A DNA stretch of 8,408 nucleotides from Deltaproteobacteria bacterium. GTDB lineage: Bacteria; Myxococcota; B64-G9. Location: assembly GCA_030591745.1 (NCBI GenBank), contig JAUVAM010000119.1:1-8408 (forward strand), given 5' to 3'. Made by a program: the position numbers and the translations under genes. Positions 1 through 6,749 of this stretch are shown piece by piece. The notes under the pieces are model-generated. The model was given only the letters and a program-made list of their open reading frames with translations. It was not told the origin of the DNA and did not search any database. Within the stretch, counting starts at the first letter, position 1, and the number at the start of each line of letters is the position of its first letter.

Positions 1-1900
1 GCAAAAGCACCGTGAACGTGGCTCCATGCTGTTCCACGCTCTCGACTTTCAACTCGCCCCGATGCTGCTGAATGATGCCATAGCTGACGCTCAGACCCAG
101 CCCCGTCCCTTTGCCCACCGGCTTGGTGGTAAAAAAAGGCTCGAAGATGGATTTAATGTGCTCCGCGCTAATGCCACAACCCGTATCGCCGAACTCAATG
201 CGCACCATGTCCGCCATCGCCCAGCTGCGGATGGTCAGTTTGCCGCCGTCTGGCATCGCCTCGCAAGCGTTGAGGGCCAAATTCAAAAACACCTGCTGCA
301 GTTGGTTCTTGTCTGCGCAAACCTGTGGCAAGTCATCGGCGTACTCCTCGTCGATGACGATCTTGTGAAAGGCCTTCTGGGAATGCAAGAGGGCCATGGT
401 CTGGGCCAAGACTTCGTCCACGCACAATAGCTGCATCCGGGACGGCGACTCCCGGGCAAAATCCAACAAGCCTCGGACGATCTCCCGCACCCGAGTGGTC
501 TCATTCACGATGACATCCAGGTCTTCTATGTCCTGGGGCTCCATGTTCTCTTTGTCCTTCAAGAGATGGGCAAAGGTCAGCACGCCGGTCAGGGGGTTGT
601 TGATCTCATGGGCGATACCGGCGGCCAAACGCCCGATGCTTGCCAGCTTCTCACTTTGCCCTATCTGCTGCCGGGTGGCCTGCTCCAGTTTCTCCTGCCG
701 CTCGACCACCGCGTCGGCCATCTTGTCTATCGCTTCACACAAAAGCCCCATCTCACCCGGCGGCCGAATGCCCACCCTGGCATCCATGTCGCCGTCGATG
801 AACTTACGCGACATGGACAGGCTGCGCCCCAAGGGACGGAGGATCAGCTTGGTCACGAAAAATAACAGAATCAACATCCCCAGCGTGGTGGCCGCCACCG
901 TGCCCAGAAAAATCCAGATGGGGGCGGTGCCAGGCCGAACGTAAGGTTTTTCCAGCAGCCCCACATAAAGGGCGCCGATGATATCCAAATCCGGATCGCG
1001 AATGGGCGCATAGGCCGTGATGTACCAGTCGTTGACCACAAAAGCCCGGTCGGCCCAAATATTGCCCCGCTCCAGCACCTGGGCGAAGACCGCTTCGCTC
1101 AAGCGCGTCCCCAAGGCCCGCTCACCTTCGCCGGTTCGCACGTTGGTGGAAATACGCAAATCTTTTTGAAAAATGGTGGCCGTGCCGATGTCTTTTTCGT
1201 CGAAGGTCTGGTTCCGGAAAACCTCGTCGCGAATGGTGTCGACGAGTTCGGTCGAACGATTGAGCAAGACCGCGCCGTAAAGAAGCCCGCGAAGAATACC
1301 GTCCGGACCCGACAAGGGAAGCGCCACGCCCTGGACCATGCCCGCTGTGTTCACTTTTTCTTCCGAAGGCCGGGCGTTGGGCGTCTCGATGAAATCGAGG
1401 CGGGCTCGTCGGGCCAAAGCCACGCCTTCCCGCTCCAATTCCTCTTGCCCCACCAGGGTCGTACCGCTGACCAACTGCCTCTGTTCCAGGGCCTTGCGCA
1501 CCAACGAGTTATCCGCCAATGAGTCACCGGACTGCTCAGGCCTTGAGACCCGATGCAAAACCCGGCCATGGGCATCCAGGAGACACAAAATGTCCATGCC
1601 CCCGGTCCGCCGCAATGCGGCCAAAAAACGGCTCAGTTCCTCATTAATATGAAAAGCACCACCGGGATCGGGCTGAAGGCTCAGTCGGGCCACCTCCAGG
1701 GTCCTGCTCAGAGACTGGATGCGTTGGTGATAAATGGACCAGGCAGAGTTCAAATCCAGACGAACTCGCGTTTGCACCTCATCATGCCAAACCCGATCCA
1801 GATGAAAAACGGCCACGAGCGACAAGATGCTGTTGGCCACCAGGACCACGGCGATAAAGCCCATGGTCAAGCGGAAGCGGATGGTTTTCTTGCGACGCAC
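1..1900 (-). CDS. Membrane sensor histidine kinase (double Cache-HAMP-HisKA-HATPase), C-terminal end cut by window
   Basis: The reverse strand reads open for 633 codons from the GTG at 1900 to the window edge. Residues 2-5 (RRKK) and a hydrophobic stretch at about 11-32 form the first membrane helix. A roughly 295-residue extracytoplasmic region follows; its second half (ISTNVRTGEGERALGT, FVVNDWYITAYAPI, LYVGLLEKPY) resembles the Cache_3-Cache_2 sensor family. The second helix is at about 327-350, followed by HAMP to about 400. HisKA carries GIAHEINNPLTGV with phospho-acceptor His431. The ATPase domain shows the N box (Asn544 in NLALNACEAMP), DTGCGIS (from Asp572), FEPFFTTK, and GKGTGLGL at 596-603. 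The protein should sense a small ligand outside the membrane and phosphorylate a response regulator. The HEINNPL type often pairs with NtrC-like sigma-54 activators, but the partner is not visible. The frame ends inside the last ATPase strand (FTVLL), so only a short tail, or an added receiver domain, is missing. No ATG/GTG choice changes the domain content; the ATG at 1939 would add 13 residues. Confidence 0.93.
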   Translation of the reverse strand, partial: MRRKKTIRFRLTMGFIAVVLVANSILSLVAVFHLDRVWHDEVQTRVRLDLNSAWSIYHQRIQSLSRTLEVARLSLQPDPGGAFHINEELSRFLAALRRTGGMDILCLLDAHGRVLHRVSRPEQSGDSLADNSLVRKALEQRQLVSGTTLVGQEELEREGVALARRARLDFIETPNARPSEEKVNTAGMVQGVALPLSGPDGILRGLLYGAVLLNRSTELVDTIRDEVFRNQTFDEKDIGTATIFQKDLRISTNVRTGEGERALGTRLSEAVFAQVLERGNIWADRAFVVNDWYITAYAPIRDPDLDIIGALYVGLLEKPYVRPGTAPIWIFLGTVAATTLGMLILLFFVTKLILRPLGRSLSMSRKFIDGDMDARVGIRPPGEMGLLCEAIDKMADAVVERQEKLEQATRQQIGQSEKLASIGRLAAGIAHEINNPLTGVLTFAHLLKDKENMEPQDIEDLDVIVNETTRVREIVRGLLDFARESPSRMQLLCVDEVLAQTMALLHSQKAFHKIVIDEEYADDLPQVCADKNQLQQVFLNLALNACEAMPDGGKLTIRSWAMADMVRIEFGDTGCGISAEHIKSIFEPFFTTKPVGKGTGLGLSVSYGIIQQHRGELKVESVEQHGATFTVLL

Positions 1901-1911
1901 CAGGATCCTGG

Positions 1912-1921
1912 CTCCTTCCTC
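1912..1921 (-). promoter_or_regulatory. Strong Shine-Dalgarno deciding the GTG start of the histidine kinase
   Basis: On the minus strand this reads GAGGAAGGAG. It ends 11 bases before the GTG at 1898-1900, an acceptable if slightly long spacing. The alternative ATG at 1937-1939 has no purine-rich sequence upstream, and the in-frame extension is closed by a TGA about 35 bases further up. The resulting N terminus (RRKK followed by a membrane helix) is typical for this kinase class. Confidence 0.65.
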
Positions 1922-2014
1922 GACCACTATATGCCCCATCGAAGCAAGTAGAGCAAGGCGAACTCTGACAAGTCACGCCAGGCCGTAACCCCGTATTAAA
2001 TCAAGAGTACTTCC
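1922..2014. other. Short gap between GT4 gene and histidine kinase gene
   Basis: The two minus-strand genes are separated by 114 bases (1901-2014), the last part of which is the kinase ribosome binding site. I see no stem-loop followed by a T run, so no clear terminator for the glycosyltransferase gene, and no convincing promoter with both hexamers. The kinase could be cotranscribed with the upstream gene or have a promoter not recognisable by eye. Confidence 0.4.
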
Positions 2015-3190
2015 TCATCCCAGCAAAATCTTCTCGTATTTTTTTGCAACCGCGTCCCAATCGAATCGGGCAAGCACTGAAGCCCGAGCCCGTTTCGGCA
2101 TGAACGAAAAATCTTCTCCATGCCCCAAGATACGCAGAAGCACCCGACTGATAGCCCGGCTGCTCTTTGGCTCCACCAAAAAACCAGTTTTTTCATGCTG
2201 GATGATGTCGGTGATGGCCGGCAAATGCGACGCCACCGTCAGGCAACCCGAGCCCATGGCCTCGACAAACACCAGCCCGAATCCTTCCGTATCTCCGTCT
2301 CTCGCCACAATGGATGGGCCCACAAAGATATCGGCCGATGCATATATCTTAGGCAACTCGGCATTGGCGACAGCGCCCGCGAAGATCACTCGGTCTGCAA
2401 TCTTGCACCGATCCACCTCCTGCTCCAGGGCAGCCCGCTGCTCACCATCACCAACGATCAACAACCGACATTCGGGAAAACGCTCCAGCACATCAGGCAT
2501 GGCCCTTATCAAATAAGCGACGCCCTTCTTCTCAGACAGCCGACCGACAAAGAGGATCAGCTTGTCCTTCACCCCCAGGGACTCCCGAAATGCCTCATCT
2601 CGCTTCCCGGGACAAAAAGCCTTCAAATCAACGCCCATGGGCAGCACATCGACTCCAACCCGAGCGCCCAAACGCATGGCCTCATCCCGGAGGGCATGAC
2701 TCACGACCGTCAGATGCTGAGCCCGGTTGAGGATCATGCCTTTAAGCCATGCGAGATGCCTCAAGCCGAACATATCCGCGCCGTGACTTGTCAGCACAAA
2801 GGGACGATTCAACATGGCGGCCACCAGACCTTGTGGCAGAATCCAGTGAGCGTGAATCATGTCAGGTTGAACGGCTTCTACGATCTTGCGGGCCGCCAAA
2901 TACTCAGCCAGAAAGAAGGGAGGGACCTGAAGCCAGAGAGAGGGCTTCAGCCGGAGACTGGGCAAGATGGCCCCATCCGCCAAATTGTTCTCCCTGTCCC
3001 GCCAGTACCTGAAGCGGTGAATTATCAACCCGTCTTTCTCCTCAAAAAACGCCGCCCCCTTTGCATGTGGAGCCAGGACATGGACCTGGCAGGTTCGGCC
3101 CAATCTCTTGCAAAGCTCATATACAAAAGGAGGTGTGGGATCTCCATCCCATCGGGGAAAAGTCGAGGTCATCACCAAAATTTTCTTCAT
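2015..3190 (-). CDS. GT4-family (GT-B fold) glycosyltransferase, 391 aa
   Basis: This soluble or peripheral enzyme of the cytoplasmic face should transfer a sugar from a nucleotide donor with retention to a growing glycan or lipid-linked acceptor. The N-terminal Rossmann domain starts MKKILVMTSTFP and contains DPTPPFVYEL (acceptor side), HAHWILPQGL at about 113-122 and TSHGAD at 134-139, typical of Glyco_transf_4-type domains. The C-terminal donor domain (Glycos_transf_1, PF00534) begins near 208 with LILFVGRLSEKKG, has LLIVGDG at 243-249, and the GT4 signature EGFGLVFVEA, in which Glu302 and Glu310 form the E-x7-E motif. The length of 391 is normal for the family. There is no signal peptide or membrane helix. 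Similar enzymes build exopolysaccharide, O-antigen and other surface glycans; the sugar specificity cannot be read from sequence. It is transcribed divergently from a lipid-linked glycosylation operon, which fits a shared surface-glycan role but does not prove it. Confidence 0.93.
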   Translation of the reverse strand: MKKILVMTSTFPRWDGDPTPPFVYELCKRLGRTCQVHVLAPHAKGAAFFEEKDGLIIHRFRYWRDRENNLADGAILPSLRLKPSLWLQVPPFFLAEYLAARKIVEAVQPDMIHAHWILPQGLVAAMLNRPFVLTSHGADMFGLRHLAWLKGMILNRAQHLTVVSHALRDEAMRLGARVGVDVLPMGVDLKAFCPGKRDEAFRESLGVKDKLILFVGRLSEKKGVAYLIRAMPDVLERFPECRLLIVGDGEQRAALEQEVDRCKIADRVIFAGAVANAELPKIYASADIFVGPSIVARDGDTEGFGLVFVEAMGSGCLTVASHLPAITDIIQHEKTGFLVEPKSSRAISRVLLRILGHGEDFSFMPKRARASVLARFDWDAVAKKYEKILLG

Positions 3191-3197
3191 CCAGCGG

Positions 3198-3202
3198 CTC
3201 CA
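3198..3202 (-). promoter_or_regulatory. Ribosome binding site fixing the GT4 start at 3190
   Basis: On the minus strand TGGAG lies 7 bases before the ATG at 3188-3190. A longer in-frame reading from a GTG at 3235 would add 15 residues (rich in Trp, Ser and Arg) that precede the first beta strand and fit no part of the fold, so the start at 3190, giving MKKILVMTST, is preferred. Confidence 0.6.
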
Positions 3203-3273
3203 GCTTGAATGCCTATCCACCCCGAATGCCCACAAGCTACCATCGCGTGTCTTAAATCGTCAATGAGCTCAGC

Positions 3274-3302
3274 TTGACAGGCCTGGCTGCCACGACGATG
3301 AT
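3274..3302 (+). promoter_or_regulatory. Candidate sigma-70-type promoter of the flavoprotein/glycosyltransferase operon
   Basis: A perfect -35 hexamer TTGACA (3274-3279) is followed by exactly 17 bases and GATGAT (3297-3302), which matches 4 of 6 positions of TATAAT. Transcription would start near 3309 and leave a leader of about 50 bases before the ATG at 3359. An 8-base palindrome, CAGGCCTG (3278-3285), overlaps the end of the -35 box and the spacer; it could be a repressor half-site or chance. The assignment rests on consensus matching only. Confidence 0.4.
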
Positions 3303-3358
3303 GGTTCATCAATCCAAAGCCTGGGAACAAACAGGACGCAAACTGCCGTGAGCCACTG

Positions 3359-3934
3359 ATGACCCACATTCTGGGATTGTATGGTAGCCCCCGGGTTGAA
3401 GGAAAAAGCGCCCTGCTTCTCGACAAGGCATTGGAAACAGCCGCTATCGCCGGAGCCCAAGTCGAGGCTATGCACCTGAACAAGCTAAACCTGGTGCCCT
3501 GCGGCGGATGCGAGGCCTGCGCCAAAGGCGCCCCCTGCGTTCATTCACCGGATGACGCCAGTCGTGCTTTGGAGTCTCTGTACCAAGCGGATGTCTTAAT
3601 CGTAGCCTGCCCGGTATATTTTTTTGGTGTCCCGGCCCACCTCAAGTCCTTGATCGATCGCAGCCAGGTCTACTGGTGGAGGGGAGAAGATCGTCGCCTC
3701 CATGGCCCTCCCCAGAGGCCGGCCTACACCATCGTGACCGCCGGCCAGGATCGACCTGACGAATTCTTGGGCGTGCTGGGCAGCCTGAACGCCTTTTTGT
3801 TTTCCCTGGATTTCAAACCTCAGGCACCCTTATTGGTGCCAGGTGCCGACTCTCTTGCCGCTTTGTCCCCCTTTCTGAAGCGAGCCGCGGAACTGGGCCT
3901 GGCCGCGGCAAACGCCAAACCCCTTGAAACATAA
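3359..3934 (+). CDS. Flavodoxin-fold FMN reductase-like protein with iron-sulfur cysteine motif, 191 aa
   Basis: This is a cytoplasmic flavoprotein of the NADPH-dependent FMN reductase / flavodoxin-like family (PF03358 type). The FMN-phosphate loop is at 9-17 (GSPRVEGKS) directly after the first beta strand HILGLYG. The segment ADVLIVACPVYFFGVPAHLKSLIDR at about 94-118 is the hallmark of the flavin site and dimer interface. Between them lie Cys48, Cys51, Cys54 and Cys60, a CX2CX2CX5C pattern after LNLVP. This compact motif is known from archaeal and anaerobic bacterial iron-sulfur flavoproteins, where it binds a [4Fe-4S] cluster that passes electrons to FMN, so a redox role with ferredoxin-like partners is likely. 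The length fits the family. The start ATG follows GTGAG by 7 bases. It is the first gene of the plus-strand operon, 24 bases ahead of a GT2 gene. Its physiological substrate is unknown, and its link to glycosylation is not explained by the family. Confidence 0.85.
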   Translation: MTHILGLYGSPRVEGKSALLLDKALETAAIAGAQVEAMHLNKLNLVPCGGCEACAKGAPCVHSPDDASRALESLYQADVLIVACPVYFFGVPAHLKSLIDRSQVYWWRGEDRRLHGPPQRPAYTIVTAGQDRPDEFLGVLGSLNAFLFSLDFKPQAPLLVPGADSLAALSPFLKRAAELGLAAANAKPLET

Positions 3935-3958
3935 GCCGGACTTGAATAACGTGCCCTC

Positions 3959-4843
3959 ATGACATCCGAACCAGCCAGCCCCCAGGTCAGCGTCATCTTG
4001 CCGGCGCTCAACGAATCGATGCGCATCAGCGCCGTCCTGCAAGGCCTTGCAGCGGTCTTGGTCGATAAGCCCCACGAAATCTTGGTCATCGACGACGGAT
4101 CAAGCGACGACACGGGCGAAATCGCCACCAAGCTCGGCGCGCGGGTCATCCGACAGGCCTACCGCAAGGGCAATGGGGCGGCGATCAAGCGCGGCATACG
4201 AGAAGCCAAAGGCGAGATCATCGTGCTCATGGACGCCGATGGACAGCACAAGCCGGAAGATCTGCCCAGGCTGCTGGAAGCGCTGAACACTTGCGACATG
4301 GCCGTCGGCGCACGCACCAAAGGCTCAGGACAAAAAGCACACCGATGGGCTGCCAATCGCCTGTTCTCTGCCATGGCCTCCTATCTGGCCAGCGAGCGAA
4401 TCCCCGATTTGACCAGTGGCTTTCGTGCCATCAAGGCTTCCTTGGCCAAACGCTACGTGGATCTACTGCCCAATACCTTCTCCTATCCATCCACCCTGAC
4501 CATAACGTTGGCCCGCTCCGGCTACACCGTGGTGCATGTACCCATCGTGGCCGCCCAGAGGGCCCAGGGCTCCAAAAGCAAGATTCGACCCCTGTCCGAC
4601 GGCCTCCTTTTTCTGATCATCCTGATCAAGGTGGGTGTGGGGCTTGCTCCCTTTCGAATCTTCTTCCCCGTCAGCATTCTCATCGGCATGCTGGGCTTGG
4701 GCTGGTACGCTTACACCTTCATCAACTACAACCGCTTCACCAACATGTCGATGCTGCTGCTATGCACGGCGATAATCATCTTTATGATGGGGCTGGTGGC
4801 CGACCAGATAGCTCAACTGCGCCGCGAACGCCGTGACGACTGA
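3959..4843 (+). CDS. GT2 polyprenyl-phosphate glycosyltransferase (DPM1/GtrB-like) with two C-terminal membrane helices, 294 aa
   Basis: The enzyme should transfer a hexose or hexosamine from a nucleotide sugar to polyprenyl phosphate at the inner face of the cytoplasmic membrane. The GT-A domain begins QVSVILPALNE (9-19), with the nucleotide-binding DDGSSDDTG at 45-53 and the metal-binding DADGQ at 92-96. DLTSGFRA at 150-157, the acceptor-side signature of the dolichol-phosphate mannosyltransferase-like group, follows, then VPI and R-x2-G-x-SKI near 195-209. An amphipathic or interface segment (about 215-231) precedes two hydrophobic helices at about 236-255 and 265-283, ending in a basic tail RRERR. 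This layout matches membrane-anchored GtrB-type synthases rather than soluble DPM1. The start is firm: an in-frame TAA lies at 3947-3949 and no other start precedes the first strand. No strong Shine-Dalgarno is visible, so translation may depend on the upstream gene. Its stop lies inside the next gene, a GT-C transferase that would use the product. Confidence 0.93.
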   Translation: MTSEPASPQVSVILPALNESMRISAVLQGLAAVLVDKPHEILVIDDGSSDDTGEIATKLGARVIRQAYRKGNGAAIKRGIREAKGEIIVLMDADGQHKPEDLPRLLEALNTCDMAVGARTKGSGQKAHRWAANRLFSAMASYLASERIPDLTSGFRAIKASLAKRYVDLLPNTFSYPSTLTITLARSGYTVVHVPIVAAQRAQGSKSKIRPLSDGLLFLIILIKVGVGLAPFRIFFPVSILIGMLGLGWYAYTFINYNRFTNMSMLLLCTAIIIFMMGLVADQIAQLRRERRDD

Positions 4844-6749
4844 AGGACAGGGAGAGCGTCGCCTTGGTGGCTGGCGGATCGATGCGGTGATGCTGCTGTT
4901 GGTCTGCGTCGTGGGGGCCCTCTTCTCAAGTCCCGGCGTTTTCAGCGTGGACGAAAGTCATTACCTTCTGGCCTCCAAGGCCATGGCGACCGGCCATGGA
5001 TTTCACATCGACAACGGCTACGAAAGCTTCAAGGATCCGGCCAAGCTGTTCTTCTATACGGCAATCCCCGATCGGGTGAACGACCTGGGCACGGTCTCCA
5101 CCGTCCCGCCCTACCATGCCATCCTCGCCTCCCCCTTTCTTTGGCTGGGGGGCTTGTCCGGCTTGATCTGGCTCAACCTGCTGGCCTTCGGCATGAGCCT
5201 GGTGGCGGTTCGACGCCTTGCCCTCGTGATGCTGGATGACCGGGTCTTCGCCCTGTGTGCCTCGGCCGCATTTGCTTTGGCCACCTTCAGCCTGGAATAC
5301 GCCTTGGGCATTTGGCCCCACGCACTGAGCCAGGCATTGGCGGCATGGGCTCTACTGCTCCTGGTCTCCAGTCCAAAAAACCGCCTCTCGCCCCTGCTCT
5401 TCGCCGGCCTCTTGGCCGGTTTGGGCTGCGGGGTCCGGCTGCAACACATGCTGGAATTGCCGCTCTTCCTCTTCGCCGCCTGGCTGGCTCTGGGGCATAA
5501 GTGGCGAAACCTGTTGCTGCTCGGCTTGGGCTGGCTGCTGCCAATCGTGGGCTTGATGCTGATCAACAGCCAGCGACTGGACAGCCTCAATCCTTTTTCC
5601 TACGGATACGCAAGCATGTTCTCCGGCAGCATGGGCTTGCTCCTGCGCAAACCCTGGCTGCCTCTGCTCGGTCTCGCTGGATTCGCCTCAGCCGCCTGGC
5701 TTTACATGAAACTGGGCAAGGCCTGGATCTGGGCCGGCTTCTTCGGGCTGGGTTTGCTAGCGGCCCTGGCGCTACCAGACGGACGAGCACTACTGACGCA
5801 CTGGGCGGGCTTTGCGGGATATCACCTGCTGGACACCTCCCTGCTGGGCGACCTGAGCCGCTCCATGGGAAGCACCGCCAATGAATTCGGCCAAGTGCTG
5901 TATGGCGGCGTGCTGAAAAAAAGCCTACTCCAGGCGGCGCCATGGTTGCTTCTGGCCACTCTGGCGGGCTGGGCCCGCACACGGAGTCCCAAGGTCCAAC
6001 AGCCAGCGGTTAATGCCGTGGCCTTGGTAGGCCTGGGCGGAACCCTGCTGCTGCCCTTCATCGCCTCGGCCGGTGGGCTCTGCTTCAACCCACGGTATTT
6101 TGTCGACATGCTGCCGGCCCTGGCACCCTTGGCGCTGCTAAGCATTTGGCGTCTGGGTCCCGCGAAGGCCTTGTCCGTGGCTCTCGGCGCGATACTGGGC
6201 CTTGGCCTGGCTTTGCCCATCTTGCTGGCCCCTGGCAAAGTGGGCACACCGGCCGGGGGATTGTGGCCGATGCTGGTGCCCCTTGCGCTGGCGATGCTGA
6301 CTTTGGTTTTGACATGGATGGCCCAACTGAAGGCTGGTCTTTGGAAAACGCTGGCGGTGGTCGGACTGTGCGCTGGCATGAGCTTCGCTGCCCTGATTCA
6401 CCTGGGGCTGGATCTGCCCCGCTCCTTGAGCATCCGCAACGTGGCAAGCCGCATGGTTCAAGTGGCTGACCCCATCATTGAGGGCCCGTCAATCCTCGCG
6501 GCGGCAGGTGGTCGCAAAGACGTTTTCAGCCCGCTCAAGTTAGACCGAGATCTGTGGATCCTGCGCCTGGATCCCGACGCGGAAATGCCCCCCGCCAGTC
6601 TGAAGCATGCCCCCGCCAATCGCCACATCTGGCTGTTGACCGGCGGCATACCGCCAGAACGGATCCAAACATGGACCGCGGGTCGTCGGCTTCGACGAGT
6701 GGAGGACAAAGGCCTGGTCTTTCTCGAACTAAGCGGTGAGCAACCATGA
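4833..6749 (+). CDS. Polytopic GT-C glycosyltransferase, GT39/PMT/ArnT-like, 638 aa
   Basis: This integral membrane protein has roughly 11-13 hydrophobic helices. The first is at about 17-36, followed directly by FSVDESHYLLASKAM, in which Asp40-Glu41 matches the acidic pair in the first outer loop of GT-C enzymes, where the lead Asp is the catalytic base. The sequence STVPPYHAILASPFLWLGG (89-107) is like the PPgyplllaP segment of GT39/GT83 proteins, and NPRYFVDMLPALAPL (from Arg421) resembles their conserved RY...P motif. About 95 residues after the last helix (from about 540) look soluble, probably outer-face. Such enzymes take a sugar from a polyprenyl phosphate and attach it to lipid, glycan or protein outside the membrane. 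The preceding gene makes exactly that class of donor. The GTG start at 4833 overlaps the upstream stop by 11 bases; a GTG/ATG pair at 4887-4892 is the alternative but would begin inside the first helix. The acceptor is unknown. Confidence 0.82.
   Translation: MTTEGQGERRLGGWRIDAVMLLLVCVVGALFSSPGVFSVDESHYLLASKAMATGHGFHIDNGYESFKDPAKLFFYTAIPDRVNDLGTVSTVPPYHAILASPFLWLGGLSGLIWLNLLAFGMSLVAVRRLALVMLDDRVFALCASAAFALATFSLEYALGIWPHALSQALAAWALLLLVSSPKNRLSPLLFAGLLAGLGCGVRLQHMLELPLFLFAAWLALGHKWRNLLLLGLGWLLPIVGLMLINSQRLDSLNPFSYGYASMFSGSMGLLLRKPWLPLLGLAGFASAAWLYMKLGKAWIWAGFFGLGLLAALALPDGRALLTHWAGFAGYHLLDTSLLGDLSRSMGSTANEFGQVLYGGVLKKSLLQAAPWLLLATLAGWARTRSPKVQQPAVNAVALVGLGGTLLLPFIASAGGLCFNPRYFVDMLPALAPLALLSIWRLGPAKALSVALGAILGLGLALPILLAPGKVGTPAGGLWPMLVPLALAMLTLVLTWMAQLKAGLWKTLAVVGLCAGMSFAALIHLGLDLPRSLSIRNVASRMVQVADPIIEGPSILAAAGGRKDVFSPLKLDRDLWILRLDPDAEMPPASLKHAPANRHIWLLTGGIPPERIQTWTAGRRLRRVEDKGLVFLELSGEQP
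6735..6740 (+). promoter_or_regulatory. Ribosome binding site and ATGA coupling before the last gene
   Basis: GGTGAG lies 5 bases before the ATG at 6746. The ATG shares ATGA with the TGA stop of the GT-C gene (6747-6749), a junction typical of translational coupling and of genes whose products work together. Confidence 0.6.

Larger units (their letters stand above)
3191..3358. other. Divergent intergenic region
   Basis: This 168-base stretch separates the left-reading GT4 gene from the right-reading operon, and so should contain promoters for both directions. A good candidate exists for the plus strand (3274-3302). For the minus strand only a weak candidate is visible: TTGACG on the reverse strand near 3257-3262, without a good -10 hexamer at the right spacing. 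No coding signal in it continues a recognisable protein. Confidence 0.55.

Noticed and set aside
1927..1932. A -10-like TATAGT on the minus strand before the kinase
   Set aside because: The hexamer at the -35 distance is poor, and a start from here would fall inside or next to the Shine-Dalgarno at 1912-1921, leaving almost no leader.
26..1951. Several plus-strand frames (26-430, 396-944, 566-865, 1166-1522, 1553-1951)
   Set aside because: All lie opposite the histidine kinase, whose frame is continuous and carries every catalytic box. These frames have no family signature.
2120..3208. A 362-codon open frame on the plus strand opposite the GT4 gene
   Set aside because: It is antisense to a gene with complete GT4 motifs. 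Its translation has no recognisable motif and is rich in His, Gln and Pro, as expected for a mirror frame of a GC-rich gene.
3191..3235. N-terminal extension of the GT4 enzyme from a GTG at 3235
   Set aside because: The added residues precede the first beta strand and fit no part of the fold, and a TGGAG sits at proper distance before the ATG at 3190.
3297..3310. Small inverted repeat GATGA-TGGT-TCATC
   Set aside because: The 5-base AT-containing stem is too weak to call a terminator or operator. It has no T run and overlaps the proposed -10 box.
5822..6379. A 185-codon minus-strand frame inside the GT-C gene
   Set aside because: It has low-complexity Pro/Arg/Ser composition and no motif, and lies opposite a well-supported gene.
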